Shown here: positions 7,573 to 13,849 of the stretch, in pieces
Layout: each line of letters starts with the position of its first letter
How positions within the stretch are numbered: position 1 is the first letter of the stretch
Translations under genes and position numbers: made by a program
The notes under the pieces: generated by a model
What the model was told of the DNA's origin: nothing
What the model saw: the letters and a program-made list of their open reading frames with translations, nothing else
Database searches by the model: none
DNA from: Collinsella sp.
Lineage (GTDB): Bacteria > Actinomycetota > Coriobacteriia > Coriobacteriales > Coriobacteriaceae
NCBI GenBank assembly: GCA_014871605.1
Contig: WGSQ01000031.1
Coordinates: 1 to 14,249, forward strand
Direction: 5' to 3'
DNA: 14,249 nucleotides

Positions 7573-9591
7573 CTAGACCATGACCACGGCGAGCACGAGG
7601 AAGACCACGAGCGCCGCGACGATGTAGCAGATGTATACGGAGTAGTTGCCGCCCTCGATCTTGGAGGCGAGGCCGGCCAGCTTGTCGGCACCCTCGCTCG
7701 GTGCATCGACCAGGAAACGGTCGGGCAGGGGCTCGACGCCCTGGGCGACACCGGTGAGCTTCTGGAACACGTGCGCGATGGACCAGCAGATCTTGGTGCA
7801 TACCTCGCGCAGGGTGTAGAGCGGGCCCATGAAGATCTCGACGTCGGATGCGAAGCTCGTGGCGACGACGGGCATGTGCTCGTTGGGCTCGTAGCCGCAC
7901 GCCCAAGGGTCGGTCTTCTTAGCGGGGGCCTTGGTGCCGAGGCAGGACCTCAACACGAACGCGAGCCCGGTGAGGACCACGAGCGCGATGGCGATCGCGG
8001 GGGTGGAGGTGGCGGCACCGGAAATCTCGTTCACCAGAGACACGCCCGAGGTGGCCGTGACGGCGGAGCCGGCAAGCACGCTCTGGGCGACGTCGCCCAG
8101 AACCGGGGCGATGACGGGAGAGCCGATTCCCAGCACCACGCAGATGGCCGCGAGGAGCATCTGCGAGAACAACATCGGAGCCGGGGACTCCTTGGCGTTC
8201 GCGGCCTCCTGGGAACGAGGGCTGCTCGCGAACGAAACGCCGTATGCCTTCACGAAGCACGTGACTGCCAGGGCACCGGTGATGGCGAGCGCGGCCGCGG
8301 AGGCGACGGCGAACACCATGACGACCGGGTCGGAGAGCGTCGAGATGTTGAACAGGGACTGGTAGGTGAACCACTCGGAAACGAAGCCGTTGAGCGGCGG
8401 GATGCCCGAGATGGCAAGGGCACCGATGAGGAAGCAGACGGCCGTGACCGGCATGCGGCGGAACAAACCGCCCATCTTCTCCATGTTGCGCGTACCCGTG
8501 GCATAGAGCAGGGAGCCCGCGCCCAAGAACAGCTCGCCCTTGAACATGGCGTGGTTGAGCGTGTGGTAGAGGGCGGCCATGAGCGCGATCGTCGCGATGA
8601 CGTCGTTGCCCAGGGCGTGCGCCGTCATGGACGCGCCGACACCGAGCAAGATGATGCCAATGTTCTCGACGGAGTGGTAGGCCAGCAGGCGTTTGATGTC
8701 GTGCTCGTGGAGGGCGTAGACAACACCCAGGACCGACGAGATGGATCCGAAGACCAGGACCATGAGGCCCCACCAGAGCTGGACGCCCGAACCCGCGAGC
8801 AGGTCCAGACCGACCTTGAGGATTCCCAGGATACCGATCTTGATCATGCCGCCGGACATGAGGGCGGACACGTTGGACGGCGCCTCGGGGTGCGCCTGGG
8901 GCAGCCAGGAGTGCAGCGGGATGATACCGGCCTTTGCGCCGAATCCGAAGAACGCGAGGACGAAGCAAGCGGAGGAGACAGCGGGTCCAAAGTCATGCGT
9001 ACGGAAATCACTGAAGCTGAAGGAACCGCCCACGCCGTTGGTCATGAGCAGGAAGCTCGCCATGATAAGGACAAAGCCCACGTGCGCGATGACGAAGTAG
9101 AGCCAACCGCCCCTAATGGAGTTCTTGTTCTCCTCGATGACGACAAGGAAGTAGCTCGTGAGGGACATGAGCTCGAAGGCGACCAGGAACCAGAACACGT
9201 TGTCGGCGGTGATGACGAGCATCATCGAGGCGACGAAGGTGTTCATGAAGAAGCCGGCACGCCCGACCTTGCCCGGGTACTCGTCGAAGTAGGACAGACC
9301 GTAGATGAAGCCCGCAAAGGCGAGGATCGAGATGAGGACCACGATCAGGCCCGCAAGGCCGTTAAGCAAGAGCTCGAGACGGGCGAACGGGAAGAAGAAG
9401 ACCGTGTTGAGGGACGAAACGTCGCCAAGCACGGCCTCGAGGCCCGCGATGAACGACAGCACGGCCGCGACGGCGCCGATCAGGCAGCCGGCAGTCTTGG
9501 CGGCGTTATCGGCCTTAATCAGCAGAACCGAGGCGAGCGCACCGATGCACGAGACGGCAAGCGATGCGATAAACAGCGTCATGCTATCCAT
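7573..9591 (-). CDS. hyfB: Hydrogenase-4 antiporter-like membrane subunit HyfB/HycC
   Basis: Large polytopic NuoL/NuoM-like membrane subunit, 672 aa, the same length as E. coli HyfB. Residues 1-100 are hydrophobic helices, followed by the proton_antipo_M core: E140 in VAFELMSLTSYFLV, K220 in GFGAKAGIIP, H227 in LHSWLPQAHPEAPSN (signature at 226-240), K251, and SVENIGIILLGVG at 307-319. The C-terminal part includes DPWACGYEPNEHMP and ends in a last membrane helix after a long amphipathic stretch, as in HyfB/HycC. Start at ATG 9591, inside the end of hyfA (8-nt overlap, ATGGATAG), with an AAGGGAGC leader; a second ATG three codons later is possible but further from the leader. Translational coupling to hyfA is likely. 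Confidence 0.97.
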   Translation of the reverse strand: MDSMTLFIASLAVSCIGALASVLLIKADNAAKTAGCLIGAVAAVLSFIAGLEAVLGDVSSLNTVFFFPFARLELLLNGLAGLIVVLISILAFAGFIYGLSYFDEYPGKVGRAGFFMNTFVASMMLVITADNVFWFLVAFELMSLTSYFLVVIEENKNSIRGGWLYFVIAHVGFVLIMASFLLMTNGVGGSFSFSDFRTHDFGPAVSSACFVLAFFGFGAKAGIIPLHSWLPQAHPEAPSNVSALMSGGMIKIGILGILKVGLDLLAGSGVQLWWGLMVLVFGSISSVLGVVYALHEHDIKRLLAYHSVENIGIILLGVGASMTAHALGNDVIATIALMAALYHTLNHAMFKGELFLGAGSLLYATGTRNMEKMGGLFRRMPVTAVCFLIGALAISGIPPLNGFVSEWFTYQSLFNISTLSDPVVMVFAVASAAALAITGALAVTCFVKAYGVSFASSPRSQEAANAKESPAPMLFSQMLLAAICVVLGIGSPVIAPVLGDVAQSVLAGSAVTATSGVSLVNEISGAATSTPAIAIALVVLTGLAFVLRSCLGTKAPAKKTDPWACGYEPNEHMPVVATSFASDVEIFMGPLYTLREVCTKICWSIAHVFQKLTGVAQGVEPLPDRFLVDAPSEGADKLAGLASKIEGGNYSVYICYIVAALVVFLVLAVVMV

Positions 9592-10201
9592 TGTTTACGC
9601 TCCCTTCTGCTTTCTCGGACAGACCCTGGGCCACAGCCGCCACGTCGACGGCAGGGCCGTTCTGAATCGAACGCAGGCGCTTGGCCTCGTCAAGTTCGCG
9701 ATCTGCCGCGCCGCCCATGACGGTGAGCGCCTTGGTGGGGCAAGCCGCCACGCAGTGCGGACCCTCGGGGTCGAAGGCGCACAGGTCGCACTTGACGGCA
9801 CAGGTGTACTGGCCGGGCGCCCACGTAAGCAGGCTGCTCAGGGACTTAGGGTACGAAGGCGTCGGGTCGCACATGCCTGCGACACCGGCAATAGACGTGC
9901 CGTCCGGATGGATGGCGCCGAAGGGGCACGCGATGGCGCACAGCCTGCACCCGATGCACTCCTGCTCCTTAACGTGGATGCGGTCGCCATCGTGCTCGAT
10001 GGCGTTCACCGGGCAGACCTCGGCGCAAGGGGCACCCTCGCAATGGTGGCAGGCCAGGGCGGCCGAAATGCCGCCGGTCTTCACGAGCGCCAGACGCGGC
10101 GTGTCCTGAAGACCCTGCATCCGGTGGGCATCTGCACAGGCGGACTGGCATGTTCCGCAGCCGATGCACCTCTCCGGGTTGATATCGATGAAGCGGTTCA
10201 T
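9584..10201 (-). CDS. hyfA: Hydrogenase-4 four-cluster ferredoxin HyfA/HycB
   Basis: Iron-sulfur subunit that accepts electrons from FdhF and passes them to HyfH. 205 aa, the same as E. coli HyfA. Sixteen ligand cysteines for four [4Fe-4S] clusters: C12/15/18/22, C51/54/59/63, C82/85/88/92 and C138/141/150/154 (KCDLC then CVAACP). The insert SLLTWAPGQYTCAVKCDLC matches the HyfA pattern better than HydN, which separates it from the paralogue upstream of fdhF. Start at ATG 10201, because AAGGAA sits 7-8 nt before it; a GTG two codons upstream would leave almost no spacing. First gene after the strong hairpin at 10224-10258, so its expression may differ from fdhF. Overlaps hyfB by 8 nt. Confidence 0.95.
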   Translation of the reverse strand: MNRFIDINPERCIGCGTCQSACADAHRMQGLQDTPRLALVKTGGISAALACHHCEGAPCAEVCPVNAIEHDGDRIHVKEQECIGCRLCAIACPFGAIHPDGTSIAGVAGMCDPTPSYPKSLSSLLTWAPGQYTCAVKCDLCAFDPEGPHCVAACPTKALTVMGGAADRELDEAKRLRSIQNGPAVDVAAVAQGLSEKAEGSVNNG

Positions 10202-10223
10202 CCCCACTTCCTTTCAAAATAAC

Positions 10224-10258
10224 GGGCCGGGCGTCCGATGCGCTTGGACGCCCGGCCC
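10224..10258 (-). terminator. 13-bp GC hairpin between fdhF and hyfA
   Basis: Perfect inverted repeat: arms 10224-10236 and 10246-10258 (GGGCCGGGCGTCC and its complement), 9-nt loop. On the minus strand it is followed by GTTATTTT, a weak U-tract, so it could be a leaky terminator or an RNA end-stabiliser after fdhF. On the plus strand it is followed by As, so it is not a plus-strand terminator. It lies in the only sizeable gap (78 nt) between fdhF and the hyf genes. It would allow more fdhF than hyf transcript. Function is inferred; the fold is seen. Confidence 0.6.
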
Positions 10259-10279
10259 AAAAAGCCAACGAGAACGGGA

Positions 10280-12502
10280 CTACACGATTTGATTCACGTG
10301 CGTCTCGTCGTCGAACTTGGCGGCGCCGGGCTCAACGTCCTGGGGAGCGGCGGCGTCCACCAGAGCCTGCTTGAGCTCGGTGTACTGACGCTCGACCTCG
10401 CCCTCGGCCCAGACCTGGTCGGCGATAGCGTCGACCTGGCAGGCGGAGAACTTGTCCTCGGGCGTGTGCGAGACCGGGTCGACCTTGTGCATGGTCAGCT
10501 CGTTGCACTTGCCGATCCACCACTGGTAGGTCATATAGACCGTGCCCTTGTTGATGCGGTCGCTCACGTCGGCGCGGCTGTATACCTGGCCGCGGCGGCT
10601 GTGAATCGAGACGATGTCGCCGTTCTTGATGCCGCGCGCCTGGGCGTCCGCGGGATTCATGCGGACAAAGCCGGGCTCATCGGCGAGTAGCGCCAGCGTC
10701 TTGCAGTTGCCGGTCATCGAACGGCAGCTGTAGTGGCCGACCTCGCGGACGGTGCACAGGATGAGCGGGTACTCATCGTCGGGAAGCTCGGAGGGCGCCT
10801 CCCAATCGTGCGCCATCAGGTTGGCGCGGCCGTCCTTGGTGGTGAACTTGCCACCAGCGAACATGTCGGGCGTACCGTGGTCGTTCACGTCGGTGGTCTT
10901 GACGGGCCACTGGGCGTAGCCGCCCTCGGGAGCCATCTTCTCGTAGGTCGCGCCCACAAAGTTGGGGCACAGGCTAATGCACTCGTTCCAGATCTGCTCG
11001 GTGTTGTCATAGTGCATGGGATAGCCCATGCGCGTGGACAGGTCCGCGAAGATCTCCCAGTCGTGACGGCACTCGCCCTTGGGCGGAACGGCCGCGTCAA
11101 AGTGCTGGAAGCTACGGTCAGATGCGGTAAAGACACCCTCGTGCTCGCCCCAAGAGGTGGCAGGCAGGATGACGTCGGCGAGCATGGTCGTCTGCGTCAT
11201 AAAGATGTCCTGGCAAATGAACAGATCCAGCTCGGAGAGCGTCTTGCGCATTCCGGCCGAATCGGGCTCGGTCTGCACCGGGTCCTCGCCGTAGTTGTAG
11301 AAGCAGTGCACCTTGCCCTCGTCGACCAGGTGACCCAGGTCGGTAAGCTTGTAGCCCTCCTCGAGCGGGAGCTTTTCCTCGGGCACGCCCCAAGCCTTGG
11401 CAAACTTGGCACGCACTGCCGGGTCGGTGACCTTTTGGTAGCCAGGGTACAGGTTGGGCAGCATGCCCATATCGCAGGAGCCCTGGACGTTATTCTGGCC
11501 ACGCACGGGCGCGAGGCCGGAGTTGGGTTTGCCGATCTGGCCGGCAACGCAGGCGATGGAGGCGATGGTGTGCACCGTCTTCAGGTTCTGCTTCTGCTGG
11601 CATACGCCCATGCCCCAGCCAATGATGGCAGAGGGCTTCGCCGTGGCGTACATCTCGGCAGCTTGGTGGATCAACGCGGGCTCGACACCCGTGATGTCCT
11701 GTACGGATTCGGGAGTGTAGTTCTTGATGGTCTCCCACCACTCGTCAAAGCCGTTCGTATGCTCGGCGACGAATTCCTTGTCGTAGAGGCCATCGTTGAC
11801 CAGACAGTTGGCAAAGGCGTTGAGGAACGCAACATTGCAACCGTTCTTGATCGGAAGGTAGAGATCGGCGATACGCGCGGTTTCGATATGGCGCGGGTCG
11901 GCGACGATGACCTTGCAACCCTTTTCTTTGGCTCGCACGATACGCCTTGCGACGATGGGGTGCGAATCGGCAGGGTTATAGCCGAAGAGGAAAATGCAGC
12001 CCGCATCCTCCATACCGGGGATGGAGCATGACATGCAACCTGAACCAACCGTGTCCATCAGACCGAGGACAGTAGGGCCGTGTCAAGTACGGGCGCAGTT
12101 GTCCACGCTGTGGGTGCCGATGCACGCACGCGTAAACTTCTGCATGACGTAGTTCGCCTCATTGCCGCCGCCTCGCGAGGAGCCGGTGGTCATGACAGCG
12201 TTAGGACCATATTCGTCAATTATGGCCTGCATCTTAGATGCGGTGAAATCCAGTGCCTCGTCCCAGCTTACGCGCTCAAGATCCGCGCCCTTGGTGCGGC
12301 GGATCATCGGGTGCAGTACGCGAGGAGTCAAGATCTTGGTGTCGTTGATGAAGTCGTAGCCGCTCATGCCCTTAAGGCACAGCTCGCCCTGATTGGTGAT
12401 GCCGTTGAGCGGTTCGGTACCCACGACCTGGCCGTTTTGGACCAAGAGGTTAAACTGGCAACCGGCGCCGCAGTACGGGCAGATCACTTTATGCTTCTCC
12501 AT
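10280..12502 (-). CDS. fdhF: Formate dehydrogenase H, selenocysteine-containing (FdhF)
   Basis: Molybdenum/tungsten bis-MGD enzyme that oxidises formate to CO2 in the formate hydrogenlyase complex. 740 aa with an in-frame TGA at 12085-12083 read as Sec140, the same position as in E. coli FdhF (715 aa). Before it is SVDNCART and after it HGPTVLGLMDT, matching E. coli around VDCCARVUHGPSVAGL. The [4Fe-4S] ligands C8, C11, C15 and C42 and the electron-path K44 are present, as is H141 next to Sec. Later blocks FLFGYNPADSHPIVARR, GMGVCQQKQN, PVRGQNNVQGSCDMG, SWGEHEGVFTASDR, REVGHYSCRSMTGNC and MTYQWWIGKCNEL are typical. Start at ATG 12502 with an AGGAGG leader; a frame extension 17 codons upstream has no such leader. 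A frame finder that stops at TGA splits this gene in two (12502-12083 and 12058-10280). The tail is about 25 residues longer than E. coli's. Confidence 0.97.
12047..12085 (-). promoter_or_regulatory. Selenocysteine TGA codon and SECIS-like hairpin in fdhF
   Basis: TGA at 12085-12083 followed by a stem-loop: TGTCC at 12071-12067 pairs with GGACA at 12056-12052 around a loop TCGGTCTGAT that carries GGTCT. In E. coli fdhF the SelB-binding loop also contains GGUCU, in the same two codons (Gly-Leu, 7-8 codons after Sec). A further CC/GG pair after an internal loop can extend the stem (12076-12074 with 12050-12049). The position just downstream of UGA is the bacterial SECIS arrangement. SelB binding is inferred. 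Confidence 0.82.
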
Positions 12503-12525
12503 GACACCCTCCTTCCTTTCTCTGA

Positions 12526-12541
12526 TACCGAATACTCGGTA
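12526..12541 (-). promoter_or_regulatory. Small perfect hairpin ahead of the fdhF ribosome-binding site
   Basis: TACCGA and TCGGTA (12526-12531 and 12536-12541) form a 6-bp perfect repeat around ATAC in the 75-nt gap between hydN and fdhF, about 24 nt before the fdhF ATG and just upstream of its AGGAGG. No T-run follows on the minus strand, so it is not a terminator. It may be an operator, an RNA processing site, or chance. No convincing internal promoter is seen in this gap. Confidence 0.35.
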
Positions 12542-12577
12542 CGTATTTGACAATCATTGGGCCTGTCGCCCCGACGC

Positions 12578-13096
12578 TTACGCCTCGTTTTCGATGGTGG
12601 CGCGGGCACGCTCGGCAGTCAGCTCCGCCAGGCGCTCCTCGTCTACCAGGGTGAGGCCCTTGGTCGGGCACGCCTCGGCACACGCCGGACCGCCGGGACG
12701 GTCCACGCACAGGTCGCACTTGAGCACGAAGCTCTTTGTCTGCGAACCCACGGCCACGTCGCCCATCAAGACGGGGACCTGCGTGGTCGCCACGCTCACG
12801 GCGCCAAAGGGGCAGGCCATGACGCAGCTCTTGCAGCCGATGCAGTTGTCCTCGTTGACGCCGATACGATGGTTCTTTGGATCAAAGAACAAGGCGCCCG
12901 TAGGACAAGCCTTCGCGCACGGAGCGTCCTCGCAGTGGTGACATGCCACCGGCGCGGAGATCTCGTAGGTGCGCGTTACGCGCAAGCGAGGTGCGGCGAT
13001 GTTGCCGGGGATATCGTGTGCCTCAATGCACGCCGCCATACAGGTTTGGCACCCAATGCAGCGCGAGGAATCAGCCACGACTCGTTTATTGCCCAT
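12578..13096 (-). CDS. hydN: Four-cluster ferredoxin HydN/HycB-like, partner of FdhF
   Basis: Electron carrier of the HydN/HycB/HyfA family, 172 aa against 175 in E. coli HydN. Sixteen ligand cysteines: C13/16/19/23, C52/55/60/64 (CHHCEDAPCAKAC), C85/88/91/95 and C127/130/139/143 (KCDLC then CAEACP). In E. coli hydN is linked to FdhF activity, and here it lies directly upstream of fdhF, which favours the HydN/HycB role as the electron acceptor of the dehydrogenase. Start at ATG 13096, supported by AGGAGG at 13113-13108 and by family length; a longer open frame upstream (to 13270) encodes no family sequence and crosses the structured leader. First gene of the operon. Whether to call it HydN or HycB is uncertain, because the two are close paralogues and a second one (HyfA) is in the same operon. 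Confidence 0.9.
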   Translation of the reverse strand: MGNKRVVADSSRCIGCQTCMAACIEAHDIPGNIAAPRLRVTRTYEISAPVACHHCEDAPCAKACPTGALFFDPKNHRIGVNEDNCIGCKSCVMACPFGAVSVATTQVPVLMGDVAVGSQTKSFVLKCDLCVDRPGGPACAEACPTKGLTLVDEERLAELTAERARATIENEA

Positions 13097-13208
13097 GTTG
13101 TTCACTCCCTCCTGAATCCCATGCCGGAGAGACCCTGTCGACGTTGCCCCGGACCGCCCGTGGTCCGGCATCGGCGTATCGAGCGCATGCGGCGAAACAG
13201 GCGCTCGG
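13097..13208 (-). promoter_or_regulatory. Structured 5' leader of the formate hydrogenlyase operon
   Basis: On the minus strand this stretch can fold into two hairpins: CGAGCGC (13207-13201 with 13186-13180, 14-nt loop) and CCGGACC/GGTCCGG (13168-13162 with 13155-13149, 6-nt loop). A competing pair also exists: ATGCCGG (13171-13165) can pair with CCGGCAT (13127-13121), just before the AGGAGG at 13113-13108, and it uses four bases of the second hairpin, so the two folds exclude each other. That is what a riboswitch or attenuator would look like; a molybdenum/tungsten-cofactor RNA is a reasonable thought given FdhF. I could not match a known consensus by eye. Confidence 0.4.
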
Positions 13209-13209
13209 T

Positions 13210-13238
13210 AGAATATCTCCAACGGTATACAGGTTAAA
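13210..13238 (-). promoter_or_regulatory. Candidate promoter for hydN-fdhF-hyf
   Basis: On the minus strand TTTAAC (13238-13233) and TATTCT (13215-13210) are spaced by 17 nt, a sigma-70-like layout with weak boxes (3 of 6 and 4 of 6 consensus bases). Transcription would begin near 13203, at the foot of the leader hairpin. Other A+T-rich boxes nearby (TATATT, TATACC) are poorly spaced. No -24/-12 sigma-54 element was seen, so regulation by an FhlA-type activator is not supported here. Confidence 0.25.
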
Positions 13239-13247
13239 TATACGCAG

Positions 13248-13300
13248 TTGCAGGGGGTAAACTTGAGCATAGGCCCTGCATTACGGGTGTATTGCAGGGG
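13248..13300. promoter_or_regulatory. Three copies of TGCAGGG, two as an inverted repeat, upstream of hydN
   Basis: TGCAGGG is at 13249-13255 (plus), as its complement CCCTGCA at 13274-13280, and again at 13293-13299 (plus). The last two form a perfect 7-bp inverted repeat with a 12-nt spacer. The first and third copies share the longer TTGCAGGGG. They lie about 155-200 nt upstream of the hydN start and just upstream of the candidate promoter, where a regulator would bind. No T-run follows, so a terminator is unlikely. The regulator is unknown. Confidence 0.45.
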
Positions 13301-13458
13301 TTTGGGCTGGTTAGGATTATTCTCAATAAGATATAAAAGGGAGTGTATTACACGCGTACGCCCAACAAAGATTTCACGCTCGCTTCTGAAGGATGTAGTA
13401 CGTTTGTAATAATGTTCACACTCAATTACTCGAGTGCAATAAAGTAGTTGTTATAAGA
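13301..13458. other. A+T-rich divergent intergenic stretch with short palindromes
   Basis: No gene is visible here. It is clearly richer in A and T than the flanking genes. It holds an 11-bp palindrome GTGTATTACAC at 13343-13353 and the 8-bp palindrome ACTCGAGT at 13428-13435, the latter within the looser repeat CACTC/GAGTG (13419-13423, 13432-13436). These may be operators for either the leftward operon or the rightward toxin-antitoxin genes. No tRNA, attachment site or insertion sequence was recognised. Confidence 0.4.
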
Positions 13459-13503
13459 TTGGCAATTACTAGCCGAAGCTGTATTTGACTATTCATATTG
13501 CAC
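13434..13503 (+). promoter_or_regulatory. Candidate promoter and operator repeats of the toxin-antitoxin pair
   Basis: TTGGCA (13459-13464) and TATTTG (13482-13487) are 17 nt apart, a possible sigma-70 promoter with a poor -10. They are flanked by GTGCAAT (13434-13440) and its complement ATTGCAC (13497-13503). Antitoxins of this class usually repress their own promoter through such repeats, so the flanking pair is a sensible operator candidate. An alternative -10 is TATAAG near 13452. All of this is inferred from short motifs. Confidence 0.25.
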
Positions 13504-13524
13504 GCTCATTAAGGGAGGCCAGTG

Positions 13525-13849
13525 ATGTCATCGACTCAAAAACGAGCCATCCTGCAGGTGCGCATTCGCGAGGAAGACAAGCAGCATGCCGAGCGTCTCT
13601 ACGACGCCATGGGCACATCGCTTGCCGAGGCCGTTCGCCTTTTTTGTCGCGCAGAGCATTTTGATGCGCAAGCTTCCCTTTCAGCCGGTCGCCGTGCGCT
13701 CAAAAGACGGCACCGCCGCCTATGGATCGCTCAAAGCATATGGGGACCCCAATCGCCGCTCCGAGGAGCGCAATGCCTGGATTGAGTACCTTGCTACAGA
13801 ATGCGACGATTCGATTTTGGGTCCCGAGGAAGTAGATATCCATGAGTAG
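13525..13849 (+). pseudogene. DinJ/RelB-family antitoxin with a +1 frame break
   Basis: The N-terminal half reads, from ATG 13525, as a ribbon-helix-helix DinJ/RelB antitoxin: RAILQVRIREEDKQHAERLY then DAMGTSLAEAVRLF. The frame then leaves the family sequence at a run of six Ts (13640-13645) and, unrepaired, ends at 13785 in unrelated residues. In the +1 frame the family pattern resumes exactly: VAQSILMRKLPFQP, then SKDGTAAYGSLKAYGD, ending DSILGPEEVDIHE at 13849. Five Ts would restore one 107-aa protein. So this is either an inactivating insertion, a sequencing error in a homopolymer, or a frameshift made in expression. AGGGAGG lies 6 nt before the ATG. The end overlaps the toxin start by 8 nt (ATGAGTAG), the usual coupling in such pairs. 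Confidence 0.72.

Noticed and set aside
12059..12085. Premature stop making fdhF a pseudogene
   Set aside because: The TGA is at the Sec140 position, protein similarity continues in frame on both sides, and a SECIS-like loop follows.
12503..12553. Longer FdhF N-terminus from an upstream ATG
   Set aside because: The upstream ATG lacks a clear leader, while AGGAGG precedes ATG 12502 and the family begins at the CPYC motif nearby.
13097..13270. N-terminal extension of the HydN-like protein
   Set aside because: No family sequence, crosses hairpin leader, and a good ribosome-binding site supports ATG 13096.
13274..13299. Rho-independent terminator upstream of hydN
   Set aside because: The 7-bp inverted repeat has a 12-nt spacer and no T-run on either strand, so an operator is more likely.
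13097..13524. Sigma-54 promoter with FhlA sites
   Set aside because: No GG-N10-GC type -24/-12 pair or FhlA-like box was seen in the gap, and sigma-54 is not typical of high-G+C Gram-positive bacteria.
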